From the NCBI GenBank assembly GCA_902623495.1, contig CACNTW010000001.1, forward strand, positions 207,706 through 271,705: a stretch of 64,000 nucleotides of DNA, written 5' to 3'. The translations under genes and the position numbers were made by a program. A model generated the notes under the pieces. That model searched no databases and was not told the origin of the DNA. It saw only the letters and a list, made by a program, of their open reading frames with translations. Source of the stretch: an uncultured Pelagibacteraceae bacterium. Its GTDB lineage: Bacteria; Pseudomonadota; Alphaproteobacteria; Pelagibacterales; Pelagibacteraceae. The number at the start of each line of letters is the position of its first letter. The stretch's first letter is position 1. Shown one piece after another: positions 8,676 through 17,106 of this stretch.

Positions 8676-9653
8676 TTTTATTTGATCAGCAAAATAGGTT
8701 ATAATTGCACTTGCTCCAGCTCTTTTAAAAGAAACTAAACTTTCATATATCGAATTTTTATCTAATATACTCTTTGAAATTGCATTTTGTATGAGACTAT
8801 ATTCTCCTGAAACTTGGTATGCGATAACTGGAATTTTAAAATTATTTTTAATTTCCCTAATTATATCAAGATAAGGCATCCCTGGTTTTACTATAATCAT
8901 GTCTGCTCCTTCTTTTATGTCTAATGCCACTTCTCTTAATGATTCATAATTGTTTTTAAAATCCATTTGATAGGTTTTTTTGTCTCCCTTTAAGAGATTT
9001 TTTGAACCAACAGCATTTCTGAATGGGCCATAAAAACTTGATGCATATTTAACTGCATAAGATAGAATTTGAACATCTTTAAGATTATTCTTATCTAAAG
9101 CTTTACGAATTTTTAAAACTCTACCGTCCATCATATCTGATGGGGCAATCACATCGCAACCCATTCTTGCCTGCAATATTGATTGTTTAATTAAGATTTC
9201 TAACGTTTCATCGTTTAAAATTTCATTTTTTCTAATTATTCCATCATGACCATGTGATGTATATGGATCTAATGCAACATCACACATTACTCCAATTTCA
9301 TTCTTATAATTTTTTTTGATGAATTTTATTGCTTGGCAAACTAAATTATTTTCATTTAATGCTTCATTTCCATATTCATCTTTTTTTTTTGGATTTGTAT
9401 GAGGGAATAAAGCTACCATTGGTATTCCCAATTTTAGTGCTTTATCAACTACACTTTTTAATTTATCAATAGAGTACCTAAAAACATTTGGCATTGAATT
9501 AATGGGAACTTTTTTTGCTTTTCCTTCAGTAAGAAATATGGGTAAAATAAAATCATTGTAAGATAGATCATTATCTTGAACTAATCTTCTAGACCAACTG
9601 AATTTTCTTGATCTTCTTAATCTTAAATTAGGATAGCTACCTGTGATAATCAT
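8667..9653 (-). CDS. hemB: delta-aminolevulinic acid dehydratase (porphobilinogen synthase)
   Basis: Condenses two aminolevulinic acid molecules to porphobilinogen in heme synthesis. The DVALDPYTSHGHDG segment is the aspartate-rich (Mg-dependent) version of the metal loop, not the cysteine-rich zinc version. Also visible are PSDMMDGR, the lysine-containing YAVKYASSFYGPFR, and the Schiff-base lysine in MIIVKPGMPYLD. I prefer the ATG at 9653 (328 residues); a TTG at 9659 adds two residues. It is convergent with recO and divergent from the oxygenase gene. Confidence 0.96.
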   Translation of the reverse strand: MIITGSYPNLRLRRSRKFSWSRRLVQDNDLSYNDFILPIFLTEGKAKKVPINSMPNVFRYSIDKLKSVVDKALKLGIPMVALFPHTNPKKKDEYGNEALNENNLVCQAIKFIKKNYKNEIGVMCDVALDPYTSHGHDGIIRKNEILNDETLEILIKQSILQARMGCDVIAPSDMMDGRVLKIRKALDKNNLKDVQILSYAVKYASSFYGPFRNAVGSKNLLKGDKKTYQMDFKNNYESLREVALDIKEGADMIIVKPGMPYLDIIREIKNNFKIPVIAYQVSGEYSLIQNAISKSILDKNSIYESLVSFKRAGASAIITYFADQIKLD

Positions 9654-9694
9654 TATCAATTAATTTTTTTTGATGCGACAATAGTAATATTTAA

Positions 9695-9700
9695 TATAAT
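9695..9700 (+). promoter_or_regulatory. candidate -10 box for the oxygenase gene
   Basis: A perfect TATAAT lies 25 bases before the ATG at 9725 in the 71-base divergent gap with hemB. A TTGATG at 9670-9675 could be the -35 but the spacing of 19 is long. Only the -10 match is convincing. Confidence 0.35.
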
Positions 9701-9724
9701 AGTCTATAAGATAGTAGAGCTCCG

Positions 9725-10315
9725 ATGTCACAATTATTCAATGATTTCCAAAAACAAGATGTAAAATTTGATATCATAAAATTAAAGCAAGCTTGTGAAG
9801 AAGTATTAAAAATAAAAGGTTTTGATACAAGCCTAGGAATACCTCACTTCGCCGGTATACCTTTAAATCAAATTCCAGGTGATCCAGATTCTGTTAAAGG
9901 AAATAATGTAAGAGGCATTTATTGGACTAAACCTGATAGCACAGGTGTTGAGGTTCAGAGGGAAAGCAAAATTGATGAACATAAATATACAGAATTCGTT
10001 GACGATTTTAAAAATACTTATTTCAAAGAAGTTTATGATCAATTAACAAAAAAGTATAAATTAGGTAGGATGAGACTTCTTCTTAAAGAGCCAAGATCAA
10101 CATTGAGTTGGCACAGAGATCCCGAGCCAAGGCTTCATATACCTATATACACAAATCCTGGAGCAATAATGGTCGTTGATAGTGTTGCAAAACATATGCC
10201 TGCAGATGGCTCTGTATGGATTACTAATAATACTAAATATCACAATGCATTTAATGGGGGTGAAGAAAATAGAGTTCACCTTGTTGCTTGTGTTTTAAAT
10301 TACAAATTTAATTAA
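9725..10315 (+). CDS. aspartyl/asparaginyl beta-hydroxylase-like 2-oxoglutarate/Fe(II) oxygenase
   Basis: The C-terminal half has the jelly-roll ligand pattern of this oxygenase family: His130 and Asp132 in SWHRDPEPRLHIPI, a distal His173 in YHNAFNGGEENR, and Arg183 in NRVHLVACVL as the likely 2-oxoglutarate anchor. The N-terminal 110 residues (GIPHFAGIPLNQIPGDPDS, RGIYWTKPDSTG) are not recognised. 196 residues, no signal peptide, so cytoplasmic. The substrate is unknown; related enzymes hydroxylate protein side chains or free amino acids. It is flanked by hemB and rpiB, which do not suggest a pathway. Confidence 0.75.
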   Translation: MSQLFNDFQKQDVKFDIIKLKQACEEVLKIKGFDTSLGIPHFAGIPLNQIPGDPDSVKGNNVRGIYWTKPDSTGVEVQRESKIDEHKYTEFVDDFKNTYFKEVYDQLTKKYKLGRMRLLLKEPRSTLSWHRDPEPRLHIPIYTNPGAIMVVDSVAKHMPADGSVWITNNTKYHNAFNGGEENRVHLVACVLNYKFN

Positions 10316-10316
10316 A

Positions 10317-10742
10317 TTGAAAAAAATTTTTATTGCTTCAGATCATGGTGGTTTTAATTTAAAAAAGAATATTTTAAAATACTTAAATAAAAATTACCCA
10401 ATAAAAGATCTGGGACCAAAACAGAATAAGAAGTCCGTTGATTATCCTGATTTTGCTCATAAACTTTGTAAACAAGTGGTGAAAAATAAGAATTATGTAG
10501 GAATACTTGTTTGTGGTTCAGGAGTAGGAATGTCTATTGCTGCAAACAAAAATAAGGGAATACGTGCAGCTTTATGCTACTCAGTAAAAAATGCCAAATT
10601 ATCGCGATTGCATAATGATGCAAATGTTATAACATTAGGACAAAGGCTTATTAAAAAAACAGTTGCCTTAAAATGTGTTGAGAGCTTTCTAAAAACTGAG
10701 TTTGAAGGCGGTAGACATATGAGAAGAATTAAAAAAATATAG
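10317..10742 (+). CDS. rpiB: ribose 5-phosphate isomerase B
   Basis: Interconverts ribose 5-phosphate and ribulose 5-phosphate. The RpiB/LacAB signatures IASDHGGFNLKK at the N terminus, YPDFAHKL, and LVCGSGVGMSIAANKNKGIRA with the catalytic Cys are clear. The only suitable initiator is TTG at 10317, one base after the stop of the oxygenase gene. Length of 141 residues is normal. Position before glyA is common in alphaproteobacteria. Confidence 0.94.
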   Translation: MKKIFIASDHGGFNLKKNILKYLNKNYPIKDLGPKQNKKSVDYPDFAHKLCKQVVKNKNYVGILVCGSGVGMSIAANKNKGIRAALCYSVKNAKLSRLHNDANVITLGQRLIKKTVALKCVESFLKTEFEGGRHMRRIKKI

Positions 10743-10750
10743 GTAAATAA

Positions 10751-12061
10751 ATGTCTAGTGAAAAAAAATATTTAAATACTCAATATGAAAACTTTTTTGA
10801 AAAAAAATTATCTGAAGCTGATCCAGAAATATTTGATGCCGTAAATAAAGAATTAATCAGACAACAAAATCATATCGAACTAATCGCATCGGAAAACATT
10901 GTTTCACAAGCTGTTTTAGAAGCACAAGGTTCTGTTCTAACAAATAAGTATGCCGAAGGTTACCCAGGTAAAAGATATTATAACGGTTGTGAACATGTTG
11001 ATGTTGCCGAGTCACTTGCAAACGATAGGTTAAAAAAACTCTTTAATTGTAAATTTGCGAATTCACAACCTCATTCTGGTGCACAGGCTAATGGGGCGGT
11101 TTTTTTAGCATTATTAAAGCCAGGTGACACATTTATGGGAATGAGTTTAAATTCTGGTGGCCATATTACTCATGGTCTTAAAATTGCAATGTCAGGTAAA
11201 TGGTTTAATGCAATAAGTTACGATGTGGATAAAACGTCTGAATTAATCGATTATGACGAAGTTGAAAGATTAGCAATTGAAAATAAACCTAAACTTATAA
11301 TTGCTGGAGGTAGTGCATATTCTAGGGTGATTGATTTTAAAAGATTTAGAGAAATTGCTGATAAGGTTGGAGCATTCTTTATGGTAGATATGGCTCACTT
11401 TTCAGGTCTTGTTGCTGGTAAAGGTTATCCAAACCCTGTTGATCATGCTCATGTCGTTACATCTACAACTCATAAAGTTTTTAGAAGTGCCAGAGGTGGA
11501 ATTATTTTAACAAATCACGAAGATATTTATAAAAAAATTAATACAGCTGTATTTCCTGGTTATCAGGGTGGCCCTCTGATGCATATAATAGCAGCAAAAG
11601 CAGTTGGATTTAAAGAAGCATTAGAACCTTCTTTCAAAGAATATATATCTAATGTTTTAGCTAATGCAAAGATTCTAGCAGAAACATTAAAAACAAATGG
11701 CTTTAAGATTTATTCTGGAGGAACAGATACCCATTTAATGTTGGTAGATTTAAGACCTTTTGGTGTTAAAGGTAATGCTGCAGCTGAAAGTTTATCAAGA
11801 GCTAATATTACATGTAATAAAAATGGAATTCCTTTCGATACAGAAAGTCCAATGGTAACTTCTGGTATAAGACTAGGTTCTCAAGCTGCAACTACTAGAG
11901 GCTTTGGTTTAAATGAATTTAAAATTGTTGGTGAACTAATTACCAAAGTAATTAAAGGTTTGTCATCAAACCCCGACGATAATACAAAAATAGAAGACGA
12001 AGTAAGAAAAGAAGTTGTTGATTTATGTTCAAATTTCCCAATTTATAAAAATTTGGGATAA
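10751..12061 (+). CDS. glyA: serine hydroxymethyltransferase
   Basis: PLP enzyme that converts serine and tetrahydrofolate to glycine and methylene-tetrahydrofolate. Visible are [24 protein letters not shown], the PLP-lysine segment [15 protein letters not shown] and the [12 protein letters not shown] segment. Length is 436 residues, with a slightly long N terminus (the conserved part begins near residue 20). It leads the glyA-nrdR-rib-nusB-thiL cluster. No glycine-riboswitch-like leader is possible, since only 8 bases separate it from rpiB. Confidence 0.97.
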   Translation: MSSEKKYLNTQYENFFEKKLSEADPEIFDAVNKELIRQQNHIELIASENIVSQAVLEAQGSVLTNKYAEGYPGKRYYNGCEHVDVAESLANDRLKKLFNCKFANSQPHSGAQANGAVFLALLKPGDTFMGMSLNSGGHITHGLKIAMSGKWFNAISYDVDKTSELIDYDEVERLAIENKPKLIIAGGSAYSRVIDFKRFREIADKVGAFFMVDMAHFSGLVAGKGYPNPVDHAHVVTSTTHKVFRSARGGIILTNHEDIYKKINTAVFPGYQGGPLMHIIAAKAVGFKEALEPSFKEYISNVLANAKILAETLKTNGFKIYSGGTDTHLMLVDLRPFGVKGNAAAESLSRANITCNKNGIPFDTESPMVTSGIRLGSQAATTRGFGLNEFKIVGELITKVIKGLSSNPDDNTKIEDEVRKEVVDLCSNFPIYKNLG

Positions 12062-12067
12062 TGAATT

Positions 12068-12526
12068 ATGATTTGTCCTATATGTAAAAAGGGAGAAACT
12101 TCAGTTGTAGACTCCAGACCCACCGAAGATGGAACAGCTATTAGAAGAAGACGATTGTGTATTTGTGGACAAAGATTTACTACTTTTGAAAGAGTACAAT
12201 TCAGAGAATTAACTGTAGTAAAAAAAAACGGCAGAAAATCTACTTTTGATAGAGAAAAATTATCAAAATCAATATATGTAGCACTCAAAAAAAGACCAAT
12301 AGATACAGAGACAGCAGAAAAATTTATATCTAAAATATCAAGGTCTTTAGAGGAACTAGGTCAGAGTGAAATTTCTTCGAACACAATCGGTACAATGGTA
12401 ATGGAAGGATTAAAAGAATTGGACCCAGTAGCTTATGTAAGATTTGCATCAGTATATAGAAATTTTAGAGAAGAAAAAGACTTCGTTCAATTTGTTGATA
12501 AAATCGATGTCTTTAAGAAAAGATAA
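12068..12526 (+). CDS. nrdR: transcriptional repressor NrdR
   Basis: Zinc-ribbon/ATP-cone repressor of ribonucleotide reductase genes. The N terminus ligates zinc through Cys3, Cys6, Cys31 and Cys33 ([27 protein letters not shown]), and the ATP cone covers about residues 47-135 ([16 protein letters not shown]). 152 residues, normal. No nrd gene is nearby, so its targets are elsewhere. It overlaps ribD by 20 bases. Confidence 0.96.
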   Translation: MICPICKKGETSVVDSRPTEDGTAIRRRRLCICGQRFTTFERVQFRELTVVKKNGRKSTFDREKLSKSIYVALKKRPIDTETAEKFISKISRSLEELGQSEISSNTIGTMVMEGLKELDPVAYVRFASVYRNFREEKDFVQFVDKIDVFKKR

Positions 12527-13601
12527 ATCTTTAGAAAAAAATAAAGCATTCATGAGATTGGCACTAGAACTTGCCAAACAAAATAAAGGGTTAACAGGCC
12601 TAAATCCATCGGTCGGATGTGTAGTAACACACAAAGATGAAATTATTTCTTACGGAAAAACAGATATTAATGGCAGACCTCATGCTGAAGTAGCAGCCTT
12701 AAAAAATAATAAATTAAATTTCAAAAATTCAAATATGTATGTAACATTAGAACCCTGTATCCATTATGGAAAAACACCACCTTGCACAAACATTATTATA
12801 AAAAAAAGGATTAAATTAGTTAATTATTCCATTGAAGATTTTGATAAACGAACGGCAAAAAAAACAAAAAGTGTTTTAAAAAAAAATAATATTTTAGCTA
12901 AAATTGGTTTGATTAAAAATGAGGCAAATCAATTTTACAAAGATTATAAATTCTCAAAATTTAATGATGTTCCATACGTTACTGGAAAATTAGCTGTTTC
13001 TAAGAATAATAGAATTTATTTATTTAAAAAAAAAATTACAAACGAACATTCTCATAAGGTATCTCATTTACTAAGATATAGAAATCAAGCAATTTTAACA
13101 TCTTATAAAACTATTAACTCTGACAATCCTAATTTAAATTGTAGAATTCAAGGTTTAGAAAAGTTTTCACCAGTAAAATTTATTATTGATAAAGATTTAA
13201 AGATTAAAATAAATTCCAAAGTGTTAAAACCTAGCTCAAATAAAACTTATATTTTTCATAATAAAAAAGATAAAAAAATTATTAATAAATTTAAGAATAA
13301 AAATGCAAACCTTATTTTTATGAAAATAAAAAATAATACTTTTGATTTAAATATAATTTTAAAAAAAATATACTCGTTAGGTTATGCAAATTTATTACTT
13401 GAGTCGGGTCCAAATCTTTTAAAATCTTTTTTAAACAATAATTTAATAAATGATTTCTATTTATTTAAAGCTGATTATAAAATTAATTTAAATAATTCAG
13501 TTGCTTTGAACTCTTTTATTGATTTATTGTCTAAAAAATTTAAAAAAAGATCGCAAATTAATACTTTTTTAGATAAAGAAAAACTTTTTAGGTATCAGTA
13601 A
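12507..13601 (+). CDS. ribD: bifunctional riboflavin deaminase/reductase
   Basis: Carries out the second and third steps of riboflavin synthesis, deamination then side-chain reduction of the pyrimidine. The deaminase domain has the zinc site His59-Ala-Glu61 ([10 protein letters not shown]) with Cys84 and Cys93 ([15 protein letters not shown]). The C-terminal reductase domain (about 150-364) is divergent and lysine-rich but keeps TGKLAVSKN and [14 protein letters not shown] chose the ATG at 12507, inside the end of nrdR, because the protein homology begins a few residues later. Confidence 0.93.
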   Translation: MSLRKDKSLEKNKAFMRLALELAKQNKGLTGLNPSVGCVVTHKDEIISYGKTDINGRPHAEVAALKNNKLNFKNSNMYVTLEPCIHYGKTPPCTNIIIKKRIKLVNYSIEDFDKRTAKKTKSVLKKNNILAKIGLIKNEANQFYKDYKFSKFNDVPYVTGKLAVSKNNRIYLFKKKITNEHSHKVSHLLRYRNQAILTSYKTINSDNPNLNCRIQGLEKFSPVKFIIDKDLKIKINSKVLKPSSNKTYIFHNKKDKKIINKFKNKNANLIFMKIKNNTFDLNIILKKIYSLGYANLLLESGPNLLKSFLNNNLINDFYLFKADYKINLNNSVALNSFIDLLSKKFKKRSQINTFLDKEKLFRYQ

Positions 13602-14195
13602 ATGTTTAATGGAATAATTTTTAATAAAGGTAAAATTATAAATATTACCAAAAGAGCTAAAGGAATAAATGTCTTTATCAAGTCAAAATTAAAATTAACT
13701 AATAAGCAATTAGGTATATCTATTTCATGTGATGGTGTCTGCCTAACATTAATATCATATAAAAAAGGTATATCTGAATTTTATTTATCAAATGAAACTA
13801 TTAGAAAATCAAAATTTAAGAAATCTAATGTTGGTGATTATGTTAATTTAGAACTACCTTTAAAGTATGGACAAAATATTTCAGGTCATATTTGTCAAGG
13901 TCATGTTGATACAGTAAGCAAAGTCACAAATTTAACAAATGTAGATAAATCTACAATTTATGAATTCAGTATTGATAAAAAATTTTATAAATATTTAGTT
14001 GAGAAAGCATCAATCTTGATAAATGGTGTGTCTTTAACCATAGCCAAGATAAAGAAAAATAAATTTGAAATTTGGGTTATTCCACACACATTAAAACTTA
14101 CAAATTTAGCAAACATTAAAAAAAATGATTTAGTTAATATTGAAATTGATATTTTATCTAAATATGTAAAAAAATTTATTAATGATAAAAAATAA
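13602..14195 (+). CDS. ribE: riboflavin synthase alpha chain
   Basis: Dismutates two lumazine molecules to riboflavin. The two tandem barrels characteristic of the family are visible: the first with MFNGII and ISCDGVCLTLI, the second with SGHICQGHVDTVSK and ILINGVSLTIAKI. 197 residues is normal. It begins directly after the ribD stop codon and overlaps ribBA by 14 bases, so the four rib genes are probably translated from one mRNA. Confidence 0.94.
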   Translation: MFNGIIFNKGKIINITKRAKGINVFIKSKLKLTNKQLGISISCDGVCLTLISYKKGISEFYLSNETIRKSKFKKSNVGDYVNLELPLKYGQNISGHICQGHVDTVSKVTNLTNVDKSTIYEFSIDKKFYKYLVEKASILINGVSLTIAKIKKNKFEIWVIPHTLKLTNLANIKKNDLVNIEIDILSKYVKKFINDKK

Positions 14196-15285
14196 ATTTA
14201 GCCCAATAGAAAAGATTATTTCTATCTCAAAAAAAGGAGGAATGTATATTCTTGTTGACGATGAAAATCGAGAAAATGAGGGGGATTTAGTATTTAATGC
14301 CAGTGATGTTAATTCTAAAAAAATTAACTTTATGGCGAAAAACGGAAGAGGTTTAATTTGTTTAACGCTAAATAAAAATCAAGCAAATAAACTTGGGCTA
14401 ACATTTATGGCTCCTGTTAATCAATCGAGAAATCAAACAGCCTTTACCATTTCAATAGAGGCCAAGAAGGGTATAACTACAGGTATTTCAGCTAAAGACC
14501 GATCACGAACAATAAAAGTTGCTACAAAAAAAAATGTATTAAAAAAAGAAATAGTTTCTCCTGGTCATGTATTTCCAATTATTTCTCGAGAAGGAGGAGT
14601 GTTAGTTAGAGCAGGTCATACAGAAGCATCTGTCGACATAGCTAGACTTGGCAACAAAATTCCAGCTGCTGTAATATGTGAGATTATGAATGAGGATGGT
14701 TCTATGGCAAAAGGAGATGATTTATTAAAATTTGCAAGTAAACATAAACTTCATATTGCAAAAATTGAAGATTTAATTTCATACAGACTAAGAAAAGAAA
14801 ATCTTCTTAAATTAAAAAAAACATCTTCAATTAATTTAAATAATCAAAAATTTAAAATTTATGTTTTTGAAAACTCAATAGATGGTTCTGAACATTTTGC
14901 TTTAGTTAAAGGTAAAGTTAATAAAAGTAAATCACCAAGAGTTAGAGTTATTTCATCTAATGTAGTTCAAAATTATCTAATTAATCAAAAAATTCCTAAC
15001 TCATTCGAAAAAACCTTAAAATATTTTAAAAAATACAGTAATTGCGTTATGATTTTTATAAGAGATCCAAATTTAAAATCTGTTACCCAAACACTTAAAG
15101 AATTTAAAGATAAAAAGTCTAAAAACAAGGAAAAAGATCAATTAATAAAAAGTTATGGTATTGGAGCTCAAATAATTAAATCTTTAAAAATAAAGAAAAT
15201 GATATTAGTTACTAGAACTTTAAAAAAGGTTGTTGGGTTGGATGGTTATGGTATCAAGATTATTAAACAAGAAATAATAAAATGA
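14182..15285 (+). CDS. ribB: DHBP synthase with degenerate GTP cyclohydrolase II-like half (RibBX type)
   Basis: Residues 1-200 are a good 3,4-dihydroxy-2-butanone 4-phosphate synthase: LVDDENRENEGDLVFNA, the MAKNGRGLICL segment, and SPGHVFPIISREGGVLVRAG with the following GHTEASVD. The C-terminal half (about 205-367) has the size and fold register of GTP cyclohydrolase II but lacks the zinc-binding cysteines (the usual R-C-D-C motif) and the catalytic REGRGIGL-like segment; only SYGIGAQIIKSL and LKKVVGLDGYGIKI resemble the tail of that domain. It should therefore make the butanone phosphate but not start riboflavin synthesis from GTP. Such hybrids are known in some proteobacteria. Confidence 0.9.
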   Translation: MIKNKFSPIEKIISISKKGGMYILVDDENRENEGDLVFNASDVNSKKINFMAKNGRGLICLTLNKNQANKLGLTFMAPVNQSRNQTAFTISIEAKKGITTGISAKDRSRTIKVATKKNVLKKEIVSPGHVFPIISREGGVLVRAGHTEASVDIARLGNKIPAAVICEIMNEDGSMAKGDDLLKFASKHKLHIAKIEDLISYRLRKENLLKLKKTSSINLNNQKFKIYVFENSIDGSEHFALVKGKVNKSKSPRVRVISSNVVQNYLINQKIPNSFEKTLKYFKKYSNCVMIFIRDPNLKSVTQTLKEFKDKKSKNKEKDQLIKSYGIGAQIIKSLKIKKMILVTRTLKKVVGLDGYGIKIIKQEIIK

Positions 15286-15668
15286 AGAATAAAGTATTAA
15301 TTATACAAGCAAACTACTATAAAGATATTTCATCCTCTCTTCTTAAAAGTGCTGAGAATGAATTAAAAAATTTTGCAAAAATTAGAATAATCTCTGTTCC
15401 GGGAGTATTTGAGATACCTGTAGTTATTTCCAAAAATTTAAAAAAATATGATGCTTTTGTAGCACTTGGGTGTGTAATCAAAGGTCAAACTCCTCATTTT
15501 GATTTTATATCTAAATCAACGACTGATGCAATTATGAATATATCTCTGGCGTCAAAAAAACCTGTTGGGAATGGAATAATTACTTGTTTAAATAAAAAAC
15601 AAGCTATAGCACGTGGTAAAAAAGGTAGAGAGGCAGCTATCGCAGTAAAAACAATATTATCGTTATAG
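15282..15668 (+). CDS. ribH: 6,7-dimethyl-8-ribityllumazine synthase
   Basis: Joins the ribD/ribB products to lumazine. Key segments are VPGVFEIPVVISK, the ALGCVIKGQTPHFDFI motif with the catalytic His, the ISLASKKPVGNGIITC segment and GREAAIAVKTIL. At 128 residues it is slightly short, having trimmed the N-terminal strand (ANYYKDISSSL corresponds to the substrate-binding F-N-x-x-I region). Its ATG overlaps the ribB stop by 4 bases. Confidence 0.95.
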   Translation: MKNKVLIIQANYYKDISSSLLKSAENELKNFAKIRIISVPGVFEIPVVISKNLKKYDAFVALGCVIKGQTPHFDFISKSTTDAIMNISLASKKPVGNGIITCLNKKQAIARGKKGREAAIAVKTILSL

Positions 15669-15669
15669 A

Positions 15670-16065
15670 ATGCCCCTTCATTTTAGTAAAAAAAATAACC
15701 CAAGAGTTATTATAATACAAAAGCTTTACAGCAAATATTATAACAATGAAGTAGAATTAAATTTTCCAAAACACCGTTTCAAAAAATTTATAAAAGATGT
15801 AGTCAATGGCACAATTGAAAGAGATGATGTTATTCACGAAGAAATTACAAATCATTTAAATGAAGATTTAAAAATATCAAACCTAGATAAGGTTTTTCAA
15901 GTAATAATTAAAAGTGCAATTTTTGAATTAATGTATAAACCAAAAATATCTTCAAAAATAATTATTAAAGAATATCTTAATGCCTCTAATTTCTTTATTG
16001 ATTTATCACAAACAAAATATTTGAATGCTTTGCTTGATAAAATTTCAAAGAAATTAAGAAACTGA
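15670..16065 (+). CDS. nusB: transcription antitermination factor NusB
   Basis: Binds boxA RNA with NusE to prevent premature termination in rRNA operons. The protein is all-helical, 131 residues, with the conserved segments VNGTIERDDVIHEEI, LRI-like core replaced by VIIKSAIFELMYKPKISSKI, and IIKEYLNASNFFIDLSQTKY near the C terminus, ending in LNALLDKISKKL. Placement directly after ribH and before thiL matches other alphaproteobacteria. The sequence is divergent, so position carries part of the weight. Confidence 0.9.
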   Translation: MPLHFSKKNNPRVIIIQKLYSKYYNNEVELNFPKHRFKKFIKDVVNGTIERDDVIHEEITNHLNEDLKISNLDKVFQVIIKSAIFELMYKPKISSKIIIKEYLNASNFFIDLSQTKYLNALLDKISKKLRN

Positions 16066-17024
16066 TGAATGAAGAATTCTTAATAAATAGTTATTTAAAA
16101 AAATTAACTAAAAATAATCCATCCTCGCTTAATTTAAATGATGATGTTTTTTTTGATAAAACTAAAAAATTAGTTATTTCTGTTGATACTTACAATGAGG
16201 GTATACACTTTTTAAATTTTAATAAAGCAGATCTTGTTATTAGAAAAATAATAAGATCATCTATATCAGACATTTATGCTAAAGGTGTAAAACCAAATTA
16301 TTTCTTTTTAGCTGGCTCAGGTAACAAAAAACATTTTACAAAAAAAAATATGTCATTAATTAACAAATCTTTGTCCAATGAACAAAATAGATTTAATATA
16401 AAATTATCAGGTGGTGATACTACATCTTCAAAAAATCTAAGTTTTACAGTTATATCCTTAGGATATTCAAATAAAATTGTTTATAGAAATAAAGCAAAAA
16501 TTGGAGATGATATTTATTTAACCGGTAATGTAGGTGATAGTCATATTGGTTTAAAAGCCTTAAAAAAGAAAATTAATTTAAACTCAAATCAAAGAAAATA
16601 TTTTATTGACAAATATTATTCACCTAATTTACCTATAAAGTTTAGTTCACATCTTTTTAAAATTGCAAACTGCTCTATGGACGTCTCAGATGGATTAGTA
16701 ATTGATCTGAATAAATTAATAAATAAGCAAAAACTTGGTTATTTAATCGATATAGATAAGATCCCGATATCAAATCATTTAAAACAACTAATTAAACACA
16801 AAAAACTTAAGAAACTAGACTATTTATTCAATGGTGATGACTATCAAATTTTATTTACAGCTTCTAAATCAAAGAGAAAATATATTAAAACTTTATCCTC
16901 TAAAATGAATCAAAAAATTTCTATTATTGGGCAAATTAATACTAAATCAAAAAATTACCTATTAGATAATAGGAGAATTCCAATAAAATACCTTAAATAC
17001 CAGGGTTATTCTCATGTATTCTAA
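16065..17024 (+). CDS. thiL: thiamine-monophosphate kinase
   Basis: Phosphorylates thiamine monophosphate to the active pyrophosphate. AIRS-fold motifs include NLNDDVFF (metal-binding aspartates), VISVDTYNEGIHF, RKIIRSSISDIYAKG, KLSGGDTTSSK, GDDIYLTGNVGDSHIGL and SMDVSDGLVIDL. 319 residues is normal. Its stop is followed by an 82-base gap before the pyrophosphatase gene. It lets the cell use thiamine phosphate made from precursors. Confidence 0.95.
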   Translation: MNEEFLINSYLKKLTKNNPSSLNLNDDVFFDKTKKLVISVDTYNEGIHFLNFNKADLVIRKIIRSSISDIYAKGVKPNYFFLAGSGNKKHFTKKNMSLINKSLSNEQNRFNIKLSGGDTTSSKNLSFTVISLGYSNKIVYRNKAKIGDDIYLTGNVGDSHIGLKALKKKINLNSNQRKYFIDKYYSPNLPIKFSSHLFKIANCSMDVSDGLVIDLNKLINKQKLGYLIDIDKIPISNHLKQLIKHKKLKKLDYLFNGDDYQILFTASKSKRKYIKTLSSKMNQKISIIGQINTKSKNYLLDNRRIPIKYLKYQGYSHVF

Positions 17025-17043
17025 CAAGTTAAATATTGCCTTT

Positions 17044-17049
17044 TATAAT
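17044..17049 (+). promoter_or_regulatory. candidate -10 box for the proton pyrophosphatase gene
   Basis: A perfect TATAAT in the thiL-hppA gap, about 58 bases before the hppA ATG; no good -35 is visible at 16-18 bases. The gene itself has a clear ribosome-binding site (AAGGA, a few bases before the ATG at 17107), so a leadered transcript is likely. Confidence 0.35.
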
Positions 17050-17106
17050 CTTTTTTGTAATGTCCGCATTTTAAAAAATAACTAAAACACTTATTTAAGG
17101 AATTAT

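Noticed and set aside
12037..12057. Hairpin at the end of glyA (CCCAA...TTGGG) as a terminator
   Set aside because: No U-tract follows and nrdR continues in the same direction a few bases later.
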